DNA of 64,000 bases from Mannheimia cairinae (lineage in GTDB: Bacteria; Pseudomonadota; Gammaproteobacteria; Enterobacterales; Pasteurellaceae): contig NZ_JAQSJE010000003.1 of assembly GCF_028649535.1 (NCBI RefSeq), forward strand, positions 62,001 to 126,000, given 5' to 3'. Below the pieces are notes generated by a model. It was not told the DNA's origin, searched no databases, and was given only the letters and a program-made list of their open reading frames with translations. The position numbers and the translations under genes are program-made. This document shows, in pieces, positions 49,371 to 60,268 of the stretch; the stretch's first letter is position 1; each line of letters opens with the position of its first letter.

Positions 49371-50399
49371 ATGAAAAGAAAGTTCTTTTACTGGTTAATT
49401 CAAGTTACTTGTGGGGTTTTTGTTGTTGCAAGTAATATCTGGCTTAGTCTTGCTCTTTGGGTGCATAAGCCTTTAGGCAACATAATGACTTCACTCATTA
49501 TTATTTCTTGGTGCTTATTAACTTGTAGTTTAATTGGATTTTATATTAAACGGGTTATTTTTAGCCGAAAAACAGACATCTTTATTTATACATCTTGCCT
49601 ATCTATAGGATTGCTTTGGTTTTTTAGTATGGAAGCTAAAAATGATAGAAATTGGGATTTGGAAGTTGCCAAAGTAATGACCTATCAACAAGATGGTAAT
49701 ACCATTCGTTTAGATAATGTAAGAAATTTCCATTGGCGGAATTTGCGAGATTATGATGTTATTTGGGAAAGCCGGTATTACGACCTAGATAAGATAGAAA
49801 GCTTTGATTTAATCTTATCTGATTGGGGATTAAAGAAAATTGTACATACAATGGTTAGTTTCGGATTTAGTAATGGAAAGCGAATCAGTTTTTCTATTGA
49901 AATTCGTAAAGAAGAAAATGAACGATTTTCTGCAATAGGTGGTTTTTTCCGCCAGTTTGAATTAGGTTTTGTGGCCGGAGATGAGCTAGATTTACTTTAT
50001 ACTCGAACGAATATACGAGGGGAAGATGTTTATATTTACCCTGTTAAATTATCAAAAAAAGCGATGCAGGAACTGTTTCTTTTGTATATAGAGAAAGGGC
50101 AAAAGTTATCAGAAAACCCAAGTTGGTATAATACATTAATGAGTAATTGTACTACCCTAATTTTTGATATGATGGCGAAAATTGAAGCAATTCCTCTTGA
50201 TTATAGGGGAGTAATGTCAGGGCTTTTACCTGAGTATTTATACGATAAAGAAGTACTAGATAATAAATACAGTCTATCACAATGGCGAGATATGGCTCAT
50301 GCTAATCCAAAAGTTGTTGGTTTTACGAACTTATCGGAAGAGGCCAATGCCACTTATTCTCAGCTTATTAGAAAAGGGTTTCCGTCTTCTAGTCAGTAA
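49371..50399 (+). CDS. DUF4105 membrane protein, unknown function
   Basis: A 342-residue protein with three N-terminal membrane helices (about 5-27, 37-58, 71-85), then a domain with the DUF4105 features: NVRNFHWR, a [11 protein letters not shown] segment and [11 protein letters not shown], whose Cys could be catalytic. The family is thought to include cysteine-peptidase-like enzymes; substrate unknown. The 12-base gap after rlmJ suggests co-transcription. Confidence 0.8.
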   Translation: MKRKFFYWLIQVTCGVFVVASNIWLSLALWVHKPLGNIMTSLIIISWCLLTCSLIGFYIKRVIFSRKTDIFIYTSCLSIGLLWFFSMEAKNDRNWDLEVAKVMTYQQDGNTIRLDNVRNFHWRNLRDYDVIWESRYYDLDKIESFDLILSDWGLKKIVHTMVSFGFSNGKRISFSIEIRKEENERFSAIGGFFRQFELGFVAGDELDLLYTRTNIRGEDVYIYPVKLSKKAMQELFLLYIEKGQKLSENPSWYNTLMSNCTTLIFDMMAKIEAIPLDYRGVMSGLLPEYLYDKEVLDNKYSLSQWRDMAHANPKVVGFTNLSEEANATYSQLIRKGFPSSSQ

Positions 50400-50484
50400 T
50401 ATAGCCCCTTATTTGTGTAAGGTTGAGATATATTACAAAACTTTCATAAAAAATGACCGCTTGTATCTAAAAAGGGAAATCAAA

Positions 50485-51129
50485 ATGCAACAATACAAAC
50501 ACGACTTTATTGAATTTGCGTTAAGCCGTAATGTGCTGAAATTTGGCGAATTTACGCTAAAATCTGGACGAATCAGCCCTTATTTTTTTAATGCGGGCTT
50601 ATTTAATACCGGACGTGATTTAGCTAAATTAGGCGAATATTACGCAAAAGCGATTCAAGCCTCAAATATTGACTATGATGTGTTATTCGGACCTGCTTAT
50701 AAAGGAATCCCGATTGCCACAACGGTGGCGGTTGCTCTTGCTAATCAATTTGATGTAGATAAACCTTGTTGTTTTAATCGTAAAGAAGCAAAAGATCACG
50801 GCGAAGGTGGGAATTTAATCGGCTCACCATTGAAAGGCAAAATTTTATTGGTGGACGATGTAATCACAGCAGGCACTGCTATTCGTGAATCAATGGAAAT
50901 TATCAACGCTAATAATGCAGAACTTGCAGGTGTGCTGATTGCCCTTAACCGTAAAGAAAAAGGTAAAGGGGAGCTTTCTGCCATCCAAGAAGTAGAGCGT
51001 GATTATGGTTGCCAAGTATTCTCTATTGTTGATTTTGATGATTTACTTACATTTATCGAAAAATCGGAACAATACGCCCCATTTTTACCGAAAATGCGTG
51101 AATATCGTGAAAAATATGGTGTGGAGTAA
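50485..51129 (+). CDS. pyrE: orotate phosphoribosyltransferase
   Basis: A 214-residue protein (E. coli 213): [20 protein letters not shown] and PRPP site [16 protein letters not shown]. It makes OMP in pyrimidine synthesis. The ATG 50485 is preceded by AAAGGGAAATC. A much longer in-frame start overlapping the upstream gene has no family support. An uptake core ACCGCTTGT lies just upstream. rph, its common neighbour, is absent. Confidence 0.97.
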   Translation: MQQYKHDFIEFALSRNVLKFGEFTLKSGRISPYFFNAGLFNTGRDLAKLGEYYAKAIQASNIDYDVLFGPAYKGIPIATTVAVALANQFDVDKPCCFNRKEAKDHGEGGNLIGSPLKGKILLVDDVITAGTAIRESMEIINANNAELAGVLIALNRKEKGKGELSAIQEVERDYGCQVFSIVDFDDLLTFIEKSEQYAPFLPKMREYREKYGVE

Positions 51130-51251
51130 ATGAAAATTTTTCATTTTAAAATACGATAAATTTCATCCTGTTTTTAGTGAATTTGCCTTGTTCATATTTT
51201 TGAATTCACTTAGGATAAATAGAGAGATAAAAATTACTATTTGGAGAAATT

Positions 51252-52340
51252 ATGGCAAACAAAACATTACCTTTTCACGCAGATACAGTAGGTTCTTATT
51301 TACGTTCAGATGCTTGGAAAAAAGCTCACGAAGATTACAAGGCTGGCAGAATCTCACTTGAAGCTCGAGATGAAATTGTAGAAGAAGAAGTCAAAAAATT
51401 GGTACAAGCTCAATTAGACGCTGGTATTCAAGTGGTAACAGATGGCGAATATCACCGCTCTTGGTGGCATATTGATTTCTTAGAAAATCTAAACGGTATT
51501 GAAGGCTATGTGCCGGAAAAAGCTTATGCTTTTAAGGGGGTAGAAGTTCGCCCTTATAATACCCGTTGTTGCGGTAAAGTTTCTTGGAACCCAAACCACC
51601 CATTTATTGAGCATTTCAAAAAATTTAATGCGATTGTTGATGGGCGTGCAGTTGCGAAATTTACTATTCCTAGCCCTAACCAACTAATGTACCCAATTCA
51701 ATGGGATCACGGCATTTATGCAACTCGTGAAGAATTTGCAAAAGATGTGCAACAAGCTTACAAAGAAGCAATTAAAGCCTTTTATGATGCCGGTTGCCGT
51801 TATTTACAAATTGATGATGTGTATTGGGGTTCTCTCTGTAATAACTTTGAACAACCTTCATTTGAGGCGGATAAAGCCCAAGCGGTAGCTAATATCCAAG
51901 CTATTTTAGCGGATAAACCAGAAGATCTTACCATTACCACCCACGTTTGCCGTGGTAACTATAAATCATCTTATTTATTAACAGGGGCTTATGATCCAAT
52001 CGCAGATGGTTTATTTGCACAAACAAATTATGATGGTTATTTCTTAGAATATGATGATGAGCGTTCAGGTGGTTTTGAAGCGTTAAAACATTTTGCTAAT
52101 AATAAAGGACGAGTGGTACTAGGTTTAATTAGTTCTAAATTCCCTGAGCTAGAAGATAAAGAAGCAATTAAAGCCCGTATCCGTGAAGCCGCACAATATG
52201 TGCCACTAGAGCAGCTTTGCTTAAGCCCGCAATGTGGTTTTGCCTCAACGGAAGAAGGCAATATTATGAGTGAAGCTCAGCAATGGGCAAAAGTTCGCCA
52301 CGTTGAAGAGATCGTTAAAGAAGTTTGGGGTGAAGATTAA
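51252..52340 (+). CDS. MetE C-terminal-like methyltransferase (YxjG/YxjH type)
   Basis: A 362-residue protein matching only the catalytic half of cobalamin-independent methionine synthase: FHADTVGSYLRSDAWKKA, VVTDGEYHRSWWHIDFLENL, zinc ligands in THVCRGN and LSPQCGFAS. Such stand-alone enzymes are common in Pasteurellaceae and Bacillus, and their natural methyl donor is unclear. It converges on metC, a methionine gene. A short hairpin AGTGAATT/AATTCACT (51176-51210) lies before it. Confidence 0.87.
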   Translation: MANKTLPFHADTVGSYLRSDAWKKAHEDYKAGRISLEARDEIVEEEVKKLVQAQLDAGIQVVTDGEYHRSWWHIDFLENLNGIEGYVPEKAYAFKGVEVRPYNTRCCGKVSWNPNHPFIEHFKKFNAIVDGRAVAKFTIPSPNQLMYPIQWDHGIYATREEFAKDVQQAYKEAIKAFYDAGCRYLQIDDVYWGSLCNNFEQPSFEADKAQAVANIQAILADKPEDLTITTHVCRGNYKSSYLLTGAYDPIADGLFAQTNYDGYFLEYDDERSGGFEALKHFANNKGRVVLGLISSKFPELEDKEAIKARIREAAQYVPLEQLCLSPQCGFASTEEGNIMSEAQQWAKVRHVEEIVKEVWGED

Positions 52341-52353
52341 TCACGCTGACAAA

Positions 52354-52379
52354 ATGCCCGCAACAAGCGGGCATTTTTC
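52354..52379 (+). terminator. terminator between the metE-like gene and metC
   Basis: ATGCCCGC (52354-52361) pairs with GCGGGCAT (52367-52374), followed by TTTTC. The loop AACAA with the right arm forms an uptake-like ACAAGCGGG. Confidence 0.83.
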
Positions 52380-52395
52380 TTAGCATTTTTGCAAG

Positions 52396-53586
52396 TTATT
52401 TAATACGTTCAAAGCCTTGCTCTAAATCAGTAATTAAGTCTTCTACTGCTTCTAATCCAATATGAACTCTAATAAGAGTACCAGTCAGTTTACGCTCGAT
52501 AGCAGGGCGAATTTTAGCTATCTCTTCAGGCTGGCTAGCTAAAATTAGCGATTCAAAACCTCCCCAAGAATATGCCATAGAGAATAGTTCAAAATGCTCT
52601 AAAAAGTTAGCGAGTTTTTCATCCGATAATTTTTCGCAAAGTTCAAAAGAAAATAGACCGCTTGAGCCTAAAAAATCTCGTTTAAAAAACACATTGCCAG
52701 GGCAACTTGTAAGTGCTGGGTGGTAAACTGCTTTTACTTCAGGGCGTTCGGAAAGCCATTGTGCAATAGCAATACTACTTTGTTCGTGTTGTTTTAAGCG
52801 AATGCCTAAGGTACGCAAGCCTCTGGCGGTTGTGTAGGCTGAATCTGCATCAACCATCTGGCCCATTAGATATGAACCTTCACGAAGCTGATCCCAACAG
52901 CGAGCATTAGAAACGGCCGTGCCAATCATCACATCAGAATGCCCGACTAAATATTTTGTACCAGCCTGAATTGAAATATCAATACCATACTCAAGTGCAG
53001 GGAAAAGTACCCCCGCAGACCAAGTATTGTCTATCATAATTACAATATCTGGGTTTACTTCACGAGCAGCTTTAACCAGTGCTGGAATATCTGGTACTTC
53101 CATTGTCAGTGAGCTAGGTGATTCTAAAAATAAAACTTTTGTATTGGGTTGAACTAAATCACGCAAACCTTCACCAATCATCGGATCGTAATAGGTGGTT
53201 GATATTCCCATACGTTTTAATAAAACATTGCAGAAGTCTTGTGTTGGCTCATAAGCTGCACCCGTCATTAAAACGTGATCGCCTTGTTGTACAAAGGCTA
53301 AAATTGCGTTAGTAACAGCCGCAGCTCCACAAGGGTAGAGATAACAACCTACACCACCTTCTAATTCGCACATAGCCTCTTGCAAAGAGAAGTGCGTAAG
53401 TGTACCTCGGCGACCATAAAATAAAGCACCTTTATAGCGGTTACGAGTGGCATTTTTTTTATCTTCAAGGGTTTCAAATACTAGCGATGAGGCACGTTGA
53501 ATCACGCTACTTACTGCACCTTGAGTGTAGCGTTTTTTACGACCAGTGTGGACAAGTTTGGTGGAAAGATTCTTATAGTTCGACAT
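52396..53586 (-). CDS. metC: cystathionine beta-lyase
   Basis: A 396-residue PLP enzyme (E. coli 395). The PLP lysine is in [33 protein letters not shown] and [11 protein letters not shown] also fit. It cleaves cystathionine to homocysteine. Transcribed alone, leftward, head-on to the metE-like gene. No MetJ box stands out upstream. Confidence 0.95.
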   Translation of the reverse strand: MSNYKNLSTKLVHTGRKKRYTQGAVSSVIQRASSLVFETLEDKKNATRNRYKGALFYGRRGTLTHFSLQEAMCELEGGVGCYLYPCGAAAVTNAILAFVQQGDHVLMTGAAYEPTQDFCNVLLKRMGISTTYYDPMIGEGLRDLVQPNTKVLFLESPSSLTMEVPDIPALVKAAREVNPDIVIMIDNTWSAGVLFPALEYGIDISIQAGTKYLVGHSDVMIGTAVSNARCWDQLREGSYLMGQMVDADSAYTTARGLRTLGIRLKQHEQSSIAIAQWLSERPEVKAVYHPALTSCPGNVFFKRDFLGSSGLFSFELCEKLSDEKLANFLEHFELFSMAYSWGGFESLILASQPEEIAKIRPAIERKLTGTLIRVHIGLEAVEDLITDLEQGFERIK

Positions 53587-53600
53587 TATTTTTCCTTATA

Positions 53601-53654
53601 ATAAAAAAACAAGCGGTAAGATTTTGTAAAAATTTTGCAAAATCTTACCGCTTG
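53601..53654 (-). terminator. uptake-sequence hairpin, terminator of dsbB
   Basis: CAAGCGGTAAGATTTTG (53610-53626) pairs perfectly with CAAAATCTTACCGCTTG (53638-53654), a 17-bp stem with an 11-base loop. On the leftward strand it is followed by TTTTTTTATT, so it ends dsbB. Both arms are uptake signals. Confidence 0.82.
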
Positions 53655-53661
53655 AAAGAGA

Positions 53662-54201
53662 TTATCTAAACATTAAGCGATTTTTAGGTGTGCTACGTTT
53701 AAATTGGCTGATTAATACAATGATGGCAAAAATAAGATAAATTGCAAATGTAAAAATCAACCATTGTGCCATTGAGAGACCTAACATTTCCCACTGACTT
53801 TCGCTACAGTTTACTGGGCCTGGTGCAAAAACATCGGGTAACCATTTATCTAATGGTAAGGTTTGAGGAAAATCAACTTTGAATTCACACTGATTCCAAG
53901 GTGATGGATTAACTTGGTAATCGTGATGTTTTAATGAAAGTGAGAAACCTTTAAAAGCACTCCCTAACCAGATTAGGATAGCAAACCAACGTAAAATAGC
54001 ATAACGATTGCCCATAAAGCCAAGAATAGCGGCAAATAAAATACCAAATAGAGCAACACGTTCATAAATACACATTACACAAGGAACCAACCCCATACCG
54101 TGTTGAAAATAGAGAGCAACACCTTCGAGTATGATACTGCTTAACATTAGTAAAAACCAAGCACCACGAGAAAGAGACAGATTTTTAAAATAATAGAGCA
54201 T
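53662..54201 (-). CDS. dsbB: DsbB, disulfide bond oxidoreductase
   Basis: A 179-residue membrane protein with four helices. The first periplasmic loop has the CVMC pair (Cys41, Cys44) and the second loop carries WNQCEF and GPVNCSES. It reoxidises DsbA using quinone. Shine-Dalgarno GAGGAATC. Downstream of nhaB on the same strand, as in E. coli. Confidence 0.96.
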   Translation of the reverse strand: MLYYFKNLSLSRGAWFLLMLSSIILEGVALYFQHGMGLVPCVMCIYERVALFGILFAAILGFMGNRYAILRWFAILIWLGSAFKGFSLSLKHHDYQVNPSPWNQCEFKVDFPQTLPLDKWLPDVFAPGPVNCSESQWEMLGLSMAQWLIFTFAIYLIFAIIVLISQFKRSTPKNRLMFR

Positions 54202-54262
54202 TGTGATTCCTCATTTTGGATAACTACGGCATTTTACCTTATTTAATGCGACTTATCTATTG

Positions 54263-55804
54263 TTAGCGTATAACGAACCATCCCCAATTAATCATTAATT
54301 CCGTAAATTTAGGTAATAAAAACTCTAAAGATAAGAACCCGATAATAGAAAGCACAATGGTGTAAGGCAAAGCCATATAAACCATTCTTCCATAAGATAA
54401 TTTAATTAATGGTGCAAATGATGATGTTAGTAAGAATAAGAAAGCAGCTTGACCATTCGGTGTTGCTACTGATGGTAAATTGGTACCAGTATTAATAGCA
54501 ACTGCAATTAAATCAAACTGTTCCCGTCCAATAATATTTGAGGTTAAAGCTGTTTTGGCTTCGTTAATATAAACAGTACCCACAAATACATTATCGGAAA
54601 TCATTGATAGTAAACCATTAAAGATGTAGAACAATGAAAGTTGTGAATGTGGTTCAGACGACAATACAAAGCTGATAATTGGTTGGAAAAGTTTTAAGTC
54701 AATAATAACAGCTACAATAGAGAAAAAGACGATTAATAAAGCGGTAAAAGGCATTGATTCTTGGAAGGCTTTTCCTAGAGCGTGTTCTTCAGTAATACCA
54801 CAGAAAGCCGTGCAGATAATAATAATTGTTAAACCGATAATACCCACATCAGCAAGATGTAAAGCTAAGCCAATAATTAGCCAGATGCCCGCTAGAGATT
54901 GTGCTAACATTTTAAGTCTATCTTGCGTTGTCATTTTTTGTTCTTGTAATTGATTATAACGAGCAAGTACAACCCATACTTTACGAGGCAATCTATCACC
55001 ATAACCAAAAATTTTATATTTTTCTACAATAAGACAAGTCGCAATACCGCATATTAACACTGGTAAACTAACTGGCAGAACACGTAATAAAAACTCTAAA
55101 AATCCCCATTCTGCTTGTGAAGCAATAATTAAGTTTTGCGGTTCGCCAACCATTGTCATTACACCACCGAGTGCAGAACCTACACCTGCGTGCATTAACA
55201 GGCTGCGTAAAAATCCTCGAAATTGCTCTAAAATCTCTTTATGCGTTAAAATTTTTTCATCATTTGCAATATCTGTGGAATCATCAAAACTACTGCCTGA
55301 AGCAACTTTATGATAAACACCATAAAAACCTGTACCGACGCTAATAATTACAGCAATAACGGTTAGAGCATCTAGAAAAGCAGATAAAAAAGCAGCACTT
55401 AAACAGAAAGAGAGAGATAAGATTTTTTTAGAATGGATAGTGATAAGTAATTTAGTGAAAATATAAAGCAATAATTGCTTCATAAAATAAATACCCGCTA
55501 CCATAAACATCAGTAGAAGAATAACATCAAAATTAGCGATAATTTCTTCTTTAATATGATGAGGATGAGTCATTCCCATAATGACCGCCTCAATCGCTAA
55601 TAACCCACCGGGTTGTAAAGGGTAGCATTTTAAAGCCATAGAAAGTGTAAATATGAATTCAGCGACTAATGTCCAACCTGCAGCGAAAGGGCTAATGAAA
55701 AAATAGATGAGAGGGTTAATCATTAAAAATGCAATAATACACAGTTTATACCATTCAGGACTTTTACCTAAAAAGTTTTTAAAAAGAGCATCAACGTTAC
55801 TCAT
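54263..55804 (-). CDS. nhaB: NhaB Na+/H+ antiporter
   Basis: A 513-residue polytopic membrane protein (E. coli 513). It begins [20 protein letters not shown], with [20 protein letters not shown] and [20 protein letters not shown]. It exports sodium. The ATG at 55802-55804 follows TTTGAGGTC; an earlier in-frame start is rejected. Divergent from fadR, as in E. coli. Confidence 0.97.
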   Translation of the reverse strand: MSNVDALFKNFLGKSPEWYKLCIIAFLMINPLIYFFISPFAAGWTLVAEFIFTLSMALKCYPLQPGGLLAIEAVIMGMTHPHHIKEEIIANFDVILLLMFMVAGIYFMKQLLLYIFTKLLITIHSKKILSLSFCLSAAFLSAFLDALTVIAVIISVGTGFYGVYHKVASGSSFDDSTDIANDEKILTHKEILEQFRGFLRSLLMHAGVGSALGGVMTMVGEPQNLIIASQAEWGFLEFLLRVLPVSLPVLICGIATCLIVEKYKIFGYGDRLPRKVWVVLARYNQLQEQKMTTQDRLKMLAQSLAGIWLIIGLALHLADVGIIGLTIIIICTAFCGITEEHALGKAFQESMPFTALLIVFFSIVAVIIDLKLFQPIISFVLSSEPHSQLSLFYIFNGLLSMISDNVFVGTVYINEAKTALTSNIIGREQFDLIAVAINTGTNLPSVATPNGQAAFLFLLTSSFAPLIKLSYGRMVYMALPYTIVLSIIGFLSLEFLLPKFTELMINWGWFVIR

Positions 55805-55966
55805 ATAAGACCTCAAAAAATTGTAGATTAATAATGTAATTGTAATATAGTTTAGATTAAAGGATAATAGTTGCTATTAGATTTTTTAGCTATAATAATT
55901 GATTATAAATGAAGAATAGTTTGGTTGTGATTTTACACCTAAACTTTATTATTTTTTGGGGGAAGA

Positions 55967-56692
55967 ATGGATCAAAATGATATTCTAAAGGCACAAAGCC
56001 CAGCAGGACTTGCAGAGGAATACATCGTAAAAAGTATTTGGAATAATCATTTTCCAGCAGGTTCAGATCTTCCTGCCGAACGTGAACTTGCAGAGCGTAT
56101 TGGGGTAACAAGAACAACCTTACGTGAGGTTTTACAACGCTTAGCTCGAGAAGGGTGGCTGAATATTCAACACGGAAAGCCAACAAGAGTGAATAATATT
56201 TGGGAAACAGCAGGGCCAAATATTATTGGCACTATTATTAAATTAGATAAGAATTATTTACCCGTTATTATTGCTAATGTTGTGTCATTACGCACTCGTA
56301 TGGCAGAAGCTTATATTCCAGAAGCTATCCATTTAGTACCAGATGAATGCGTTAAATTATTTTCTGGTTTAGATGAACTAGAAAACACAGCCGAAGCTTA
56401 TGCCGCATTTGATTATCAACTTTTTAGACAGTTTACATTTTTAGCAAATAAGCCCGTGTATGCATTGATTTTAAATAGTTTTAAAGCAATGTATCATCAA
56501 GTGGCAGAAATCTTTTTTGCTGATGCAAATAACCGTTTGCTAACTCTTAGTTTCTATCGTTCACTGCTTGCAGCTTGTATTGCAAAAGATAGTGAAAAAG
56601 CAACCGCTTGTATGGCTAAAAATCGCCAATCAAGTGGTGAAATTTGGCGGAAACTATCTGCAAATCTTCCAGATAGTTTTGGCGAACTTTAA
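55967..56692 (+). CDS. fadR: FadR, fatty acid regulator
   Basis: A 241-residue GntR-family protein (E. coli 239). Its winged HTH is AERELAERIGVTRTTLREVL at residues about 40-60, then an acyl-CoA-binding helical domain. It controls unsaturated fatty acid synthesis and fatty acid use. Adjacent, divergent nhaB confirms the neighbourhood. Confidence 0.96.
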   Translation: MDQNDILKAQSPAGLAEEYIVKSIWNNHFPAGSDLPAERELAERIGVTRTTLREVLQRLAREGWLNIQHGKPTRVNNIWETAGPNIIGTIIKLDKNYLPVIIANVVSLRTRMAEAYIPEAIHLVPDECVKLFSGLDELENTAEAYAAFDYQLFRQFTFLANKPVYALILNSFKAMYHQVAEIFFADANNRLLTLSFYRSLLAACIAKDSEKATACMAKNRQSSGEIWRKLSANLPDSFGEL

Positions 56693-56704
56693 AAAGGCAC
56701 CATT

Positions 56705-57775
56705 TTGAACGAAATTATTTTTAATTTAGAACCGCAAGATAATCTCCGCTTACAATCACTTTGCGGTGCTTTTGATGAGCATTTAGCACTTATTGAGAAA
56801 AGTTTTAATCTTATTATTGCTCGCCAAGGATTTAATTTTACTATTCAATCCGCTGATGAAAATCATTATTCCGGCACACTTATTCAAAATAGTGTGAAAT
56901 TAATTAAGCAGCTTTATAACGAAACTGCACCGATTAAGGGCAAAATTAAAGAACTAGATTTAGAAGATATTCATCTTGCGATTCAAGAAAGCCGAATGTT
57001 GCTACAAAACCAATGGCAATCTTCAACTCAGCACGATATTTCAATAAAGACTAAACGGGGCGTGATTAAACCTCGAGGTGAACACCAACAAGCTTATTTA
57101 CGTAATATCCTTACGCACGATATTAGTTTTGGTATTGGGCCTGCAGGTACTGGGAAAACCTTTTTAGCAGTTGCAGCAGCCGTAGAGTCACTTGAAAGAC
57201 AAGAAATTCGCCGAATTTTACTGACTCGACCAGCAGTAGAAGCAGGGGAGAAATTAGGATTTTTACCTGGTGATTTAGGGCAAAAAATTGAGCCTTATTT
57301 ACGCCCACTATACGATGCCTTATTTGAAATGTTAGGGTTTGAAAAAGCACAAAAATTAATGGAAAGAGGTGTGATTGAAATTGCCCCTCTAGCCTATATG
57401 CGCGGGCGAACATTAAATGATGCCTTTATTATTTTAGATGAAAGCCAAAACACAACAACAGAACAGATGAAAATGTTCTTAACCCGTATTGGTTTTAATT
57501 CTAAGGCGGTGATTACTGGCGATGTAACCCAGGTAGATTTACCCCGTAGCCAGAAATCAGGCTTAAAACATGCAATGGAAGTACTAAAAGAAGTGCCTGA
57601 GTTAAGCTTTAACTTTTTTGATAGCAAAGATATTGTCCGACATCCTGTCGTCGCTAAGATCGTACAAGCTTACGATGTTTGGGAGGCGTTAGATGAACAG
57701 AGAAAAGAACAACGAAAATTAGAAAAGTTAGCTTTAGAACAAGAAAAGATTTTAGCCCAAGCTGAAACATTATAG
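56705..57775 (+). CDS. ybeZ: PhoH-like ATPase (YbeZ)
   Basis: A 356-residue protein with P-loop GIGPAGTGKTFLAVAAA, TRPAVEAGEKLGFLPGDL, and FIILDESQNTTTEQMKMFLT. It starts at TTG 56705 with AAAAAGGCACC just upstream. The ybeY rRNA-processing gene that normally follows is not next; an uptake hairpin is. The role is thought to be RNA-related ATPase. Confidence 0.92.
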   Translation: MNEIIFNLEPQDNLRLQSLCGAFDEHLALIEKSFNLIIARQGFNFTIQSADENHYSGTLIQNSVKLIKQLYNETAPIKGKIKELDLEDIHLAIQESRMLLQNQWQSSTQHDISIKTKRGVIKPRGEHQQAYLRNILTHDISFGIGPAGTGKTFLAVAAAVESLERQEIRRILLTRPAVEAGEKLGFLPGDLGQKIEPYLRPLYDALFEMLGFEKAQKLMERGVIEIAPLAYMRGRTLNDAFIILDESQNTTTEQMKMFLTRIGFNSKAVITGDVTQVDLPRSQKSGLKHAMEVLKEVPELSFNFFDSKDIVRHPVVAKIVQAYDVWEALDEQRKEQRKLEKLALEQEKILAQAETL

Positions 57776-57790
57776 TTCAAATAGTTAAAA

Positions 57791-57840
57791 GACAAGCGGT
57801 TAAATTTGCAAAATAAATTACAAATTTAACCGCTTATTTA
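57791..57840 (+). terminator. uptake-sequence hairpin after ybeZ
   Basis: AAGCGGTTAAATTTG (57794-57808) pairs perfectly with CAAATTTAACCGCTT (57821-57835), 15 bp with a 12-base loop. The ACAAGCGGT core is at 57792-57800. Only a weak T-rich tail (ATTTATTG) follows. Confidence 0.65.
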
Positions 57841-57850
57841 TTGATGATTA

Positions 57851-57878
57851 ATAAAAAAGTGGGAATTTAATCCCACTT
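57851..57878 (-). terminator. tktA terminator
   Basis: AAGTGGGA (57857-57864) pairs with TCCCACTT (57871-57878). On the leftward strand TTTTATTAAT follows. Confidence 0.78.
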
Positions 57879-57893
57879 ATCTATCTGTAATTA

Positions 57894-59900
57894 CTATAGA
57901 ATTTCTTTCGCTTTAGCAACTACGTTTTCAACTGTGAAGCCAAATAGTTTGAATAGTTGATCTGCAGGTGCTGACTCACCAAAGCTATTCATACCTACGA
58001 TTCGACCATCAAAACCAACATATTTGTACCAGAAGTCTGCTAGTTGAGCTTCGATTGCCACACGTTTTGTGACTGAACGAGGTAATACTGATTCACGGTA
58101 TGCTTCGTCTTGTTTATCAAATACATTTGTACTTGGCATTGAAACAACACGTACTTTCACACCTTCAGCATCTAATACCTCAGCAGCCTTCATTGCTAAA
58201 TCCACTTCAGAACCAGTTGCAATTAAAATTAAGTCTGGGCAACCGCCTTTTTCGCAACATTCACGTAGGATATAACCACCACGAGCAACATTCGCAAGTT
58301 GTTCTGCAGTACGCTCTTGTTGAGCAAGATTTTGACGTGTAAAGATTAATGCAGTTGGGCCATCTTTACGCTCAACAGCTGCTTTCCAAGCAATCGCTGA
58401 TTCTACTTGGTCTGCTGGACGCCATGTTTCTAAGTTAGGAATTTGACGTAACGAAGCGGTTTGTTCAACCGGTTGGTGTGTTGGACCATCTTCACCTAAA
58501 CCGATAGAGTCGTGAGTGTAAACAAATAATGCACGCTGTTTCATTAATGCAGCCATACGCACTGCATTATGTGCATATTCATAGAACATTAAGAAAGTTG
58601 CACCGTAAGGAATAAAACCACCATGTAGAGCAATACCATTCATAATTGCTGACATACCGAACTCACGTACACCGTAGTTTATGTAGTTACCATCAACATT
58701 ATGATCTGCACGAATTGGTTTTGAACCAGACCATAACGTTAAGTTAGAGCTTGCTAAGTCAGCAGAACCACCTAGGAATTCAGGTAAAATATGGGCATAT
58801 GCTTCAATAGCATTTTGTGATGCTTTACGGCTTGCAATCGTTGCTGGGTTTGCTTGTAGTTTCTCAATAAAGGCTTTGCTTTCTGCTTCCCAGTTTGCGG
58901 GTAATTCACCTGCATTACGACGCTTAAATTCAGCAGCTAATTCAGGGTATGCTGCTTCATAAGCGGCAAATTTTGCATTCCAATCTTTTTCTGCAACAGT
59001 ACCTTTTGCTTTCGCATCCCACTCGGCATAAATATCAGCAGGAATTTCAAAAGGAGTGTGCTCCCAACCTAAGAACTCACGTGCAGCTGCAATTTCAGCA
59101 TCACCTAATGGTGCACCGTGGCAATCGTGAGAAGCTGATTTATTTGGAGAACCATAACCAATAATAGTTTTACAGATAATTAATGTTGGGCGTTCTGTTT
59201 CTGCTTGTGCGTTTTCAATCGCAAATTTAATTTGCTCAGCGTCGTGTCCATCTACATTGCGAATAACTTGCCAACCATATGCTTCAAAACGTTGGGCGGT
59301 ATCATCAGAGAACCAACCATCAACGTGACCATCGATTGAGATATTGTTATCATCATAGAATGCGATTAATTTACCTAAGCCTAAGGTACCTGCTAATGAG
59401 CAAGCTTCGTGTGAGATACCTTCCATTAAGCAACCATCGCCTAAGAAAGCATAAGTGTAGTGATCAACAACATTATGTCCTTCACGGTTAAACTGTGCGG
59501 CAAGTGTTTTTTCTGCGATAGCCATACCTACCGCATTTGTAATACCTTGGCCTAAAGGACCAGTTGTGGTTTCAACCCCAGGAGCATAACCATATTCTGG
59601 ATGGCCAGGTGTTTTAGAATGTAATTGACGGAATTGTTTTAAATCTTCAATAGAAAGATCATAGCCAGTTAAGTGAAGCAGGCTATAAATCAACATTGAA
59701 CCGTGGCCATTTGACAGTACGAAACGGTCACGATCTGCCCATTTAGGGTTGGTTGGATTGTGTTTTAAGAAATCACGCCATAAAACTTCAGCAATATCAG
59801 CCATACCCATTGGTGCACCTGGGTGTCCAGAGTTAGCTTTTTGTACAGCATCCATACTTAAAAAACGAATTGCATTTGCAAGTGTTTTACGCTCTGCCAT
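57894..59900 (-). CDS. tktA: transketolase
   Basis: A 668-residue protein (E. coli 663): [20 protein letters not shown] at the start, TPP motif [27 protein letters not shown] and the catalytic-domain [18 protein letters not shown]. It interconverts pentose and hexose phosphates. ATG at 59898-59900 is preceded by CTAGGAGTAAC; a start 6 codons upstream is rejected. A CRP-like site lies about 100 bases upstream. Confidence 0.98.
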   Translation of the reverse strand: MAERKTLANAIRFLSMDAVQKANSGHPGAPMGMADIAEVLWRDFLKHNPTNPKWADRDRFVLSNGHGSMLIYSLLHLTGYDLSIEDLKQFRQLHSKTPGHPEYGYAPGVETTTGPLGQGITNAVGMAIAEKTLAAQFNREGHNVVDHYTYAFLGDGCLMEGISHEACSLAGTLGLGKLIAFYDDNNISIDGHVDGWFSDDTAQRFEAYGWQVIRNVDGHDAEQIKFAIENAQAETERPTLIICKTIIGYGSPNKSASHDCHGAPLGDAEIAAAREFLGWEHTPFEIPADIYAEWDAKAKGTVAEKDWNAKFAAYEAAYPELAAEFKRRNAGELPANWEAESKAFIEKLQANPATIASRKASQNAIEAYAHILPEFLGGSADLASSNLTLWSGSKPIRADHNVDGNYINYGVREFGMSAIMNGIALHGGFIPYGATFLMFYEYAHNAVRMAALMKQRALFVYTHDSIGLGEDGPTHQPVEQTASLRQIPNLETWRPADQVESAIAWKAAVERKDGPTALIFTRQNLAQQERTAEQLANVARGGYILRECCEKGGCPDLILIATGSEVDLAMKAAEVLDAEGVKVRVVSMPSTNVFDKQDEAYRESVLPRSVTKRVAIEAQLADFWYKYVGFDGRIVGMNSFGESAPADQLFKLFGFTVENVVAKAKEIL

Positions 59901-60000
59901 TGTGTTACTCCTAGTCAAGAATGTTATATGTTAGAAGAGAATACTATTACCCAATTTTACACTATTTTTAGTTAAAAACTCAAAAAATCTAAACTAAAAA

Positions 60001-60016
60001 TGTGATCTGGCTCACA
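60001..60016. promoter_or_regulatory. CRP site candidate upstream of tktA
   Basis: TGTGATCTGGCTCACA is a perfect TGTGA-N6-TCACA palindrome with A-rich flanks on both sides (AAAAA before, AAAAAA after). It is 101-116 bases from the tktA start, a distance typical of CRP activation. Confidence 0.7.
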
Positions 60017-60204
60017 AAAAATGATTATAACTTGATTTTTTTTGATTGCTTTTGATTTTTTGTGCAAAAGATTTTTTAAATTCTAATATTTCTTACAAAA
60101 AGCCTACTTATTTAAGGGTTGATCTTGGTTTTAAATTTCTCTAGAATATGCACTCTTTTTAGGCGTTGAGCATAGGCTCAACATTTTTATTAATCACATA
60201 TGGT

Positions 60205-60268
60205 ACCTATCAGCGGTAGAATGTTCTAACAAGATAGGCAGCGATATGGCTTCTTACGAGGTTATCCA
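60205..60268 (+). promoter_or_regulatory. structured leader of rpmE, possible L31 autoregulation
   Basis: CCTATC (60206-60211) pairs with GATAGG (60233-60238); inside it TAGAA (60217-60221) pairs with TTCTA (60224-60228). The sequence then runs GCAGCG...TTACGAGG to the start codon. Gammaproteobacterial rpmE messages have a known leader motif for L31; the resemblance is by eye only. Confidence 0.45.

Larger units (their letters stand above)
59901..60268. other. tktA-rpmE divergent intergenic region (368 bases)
   Basis: No gene. It holds a CRP site (60001-60016), a hairpin GTTGAGC/GCTCAAC (60165-60182) followed by ATTTTTAT, and a structured leader of rpmE (60205-60268). Confidence 0.65.

Noticed and set aside
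50299-50484. Longer start of pyrE overlapping the DUF4105 gene
   Set aside because: The 62 extra codons are a shadow of the upstream gene; PyrE starts at MQQYKHDF with its own ribosome site.
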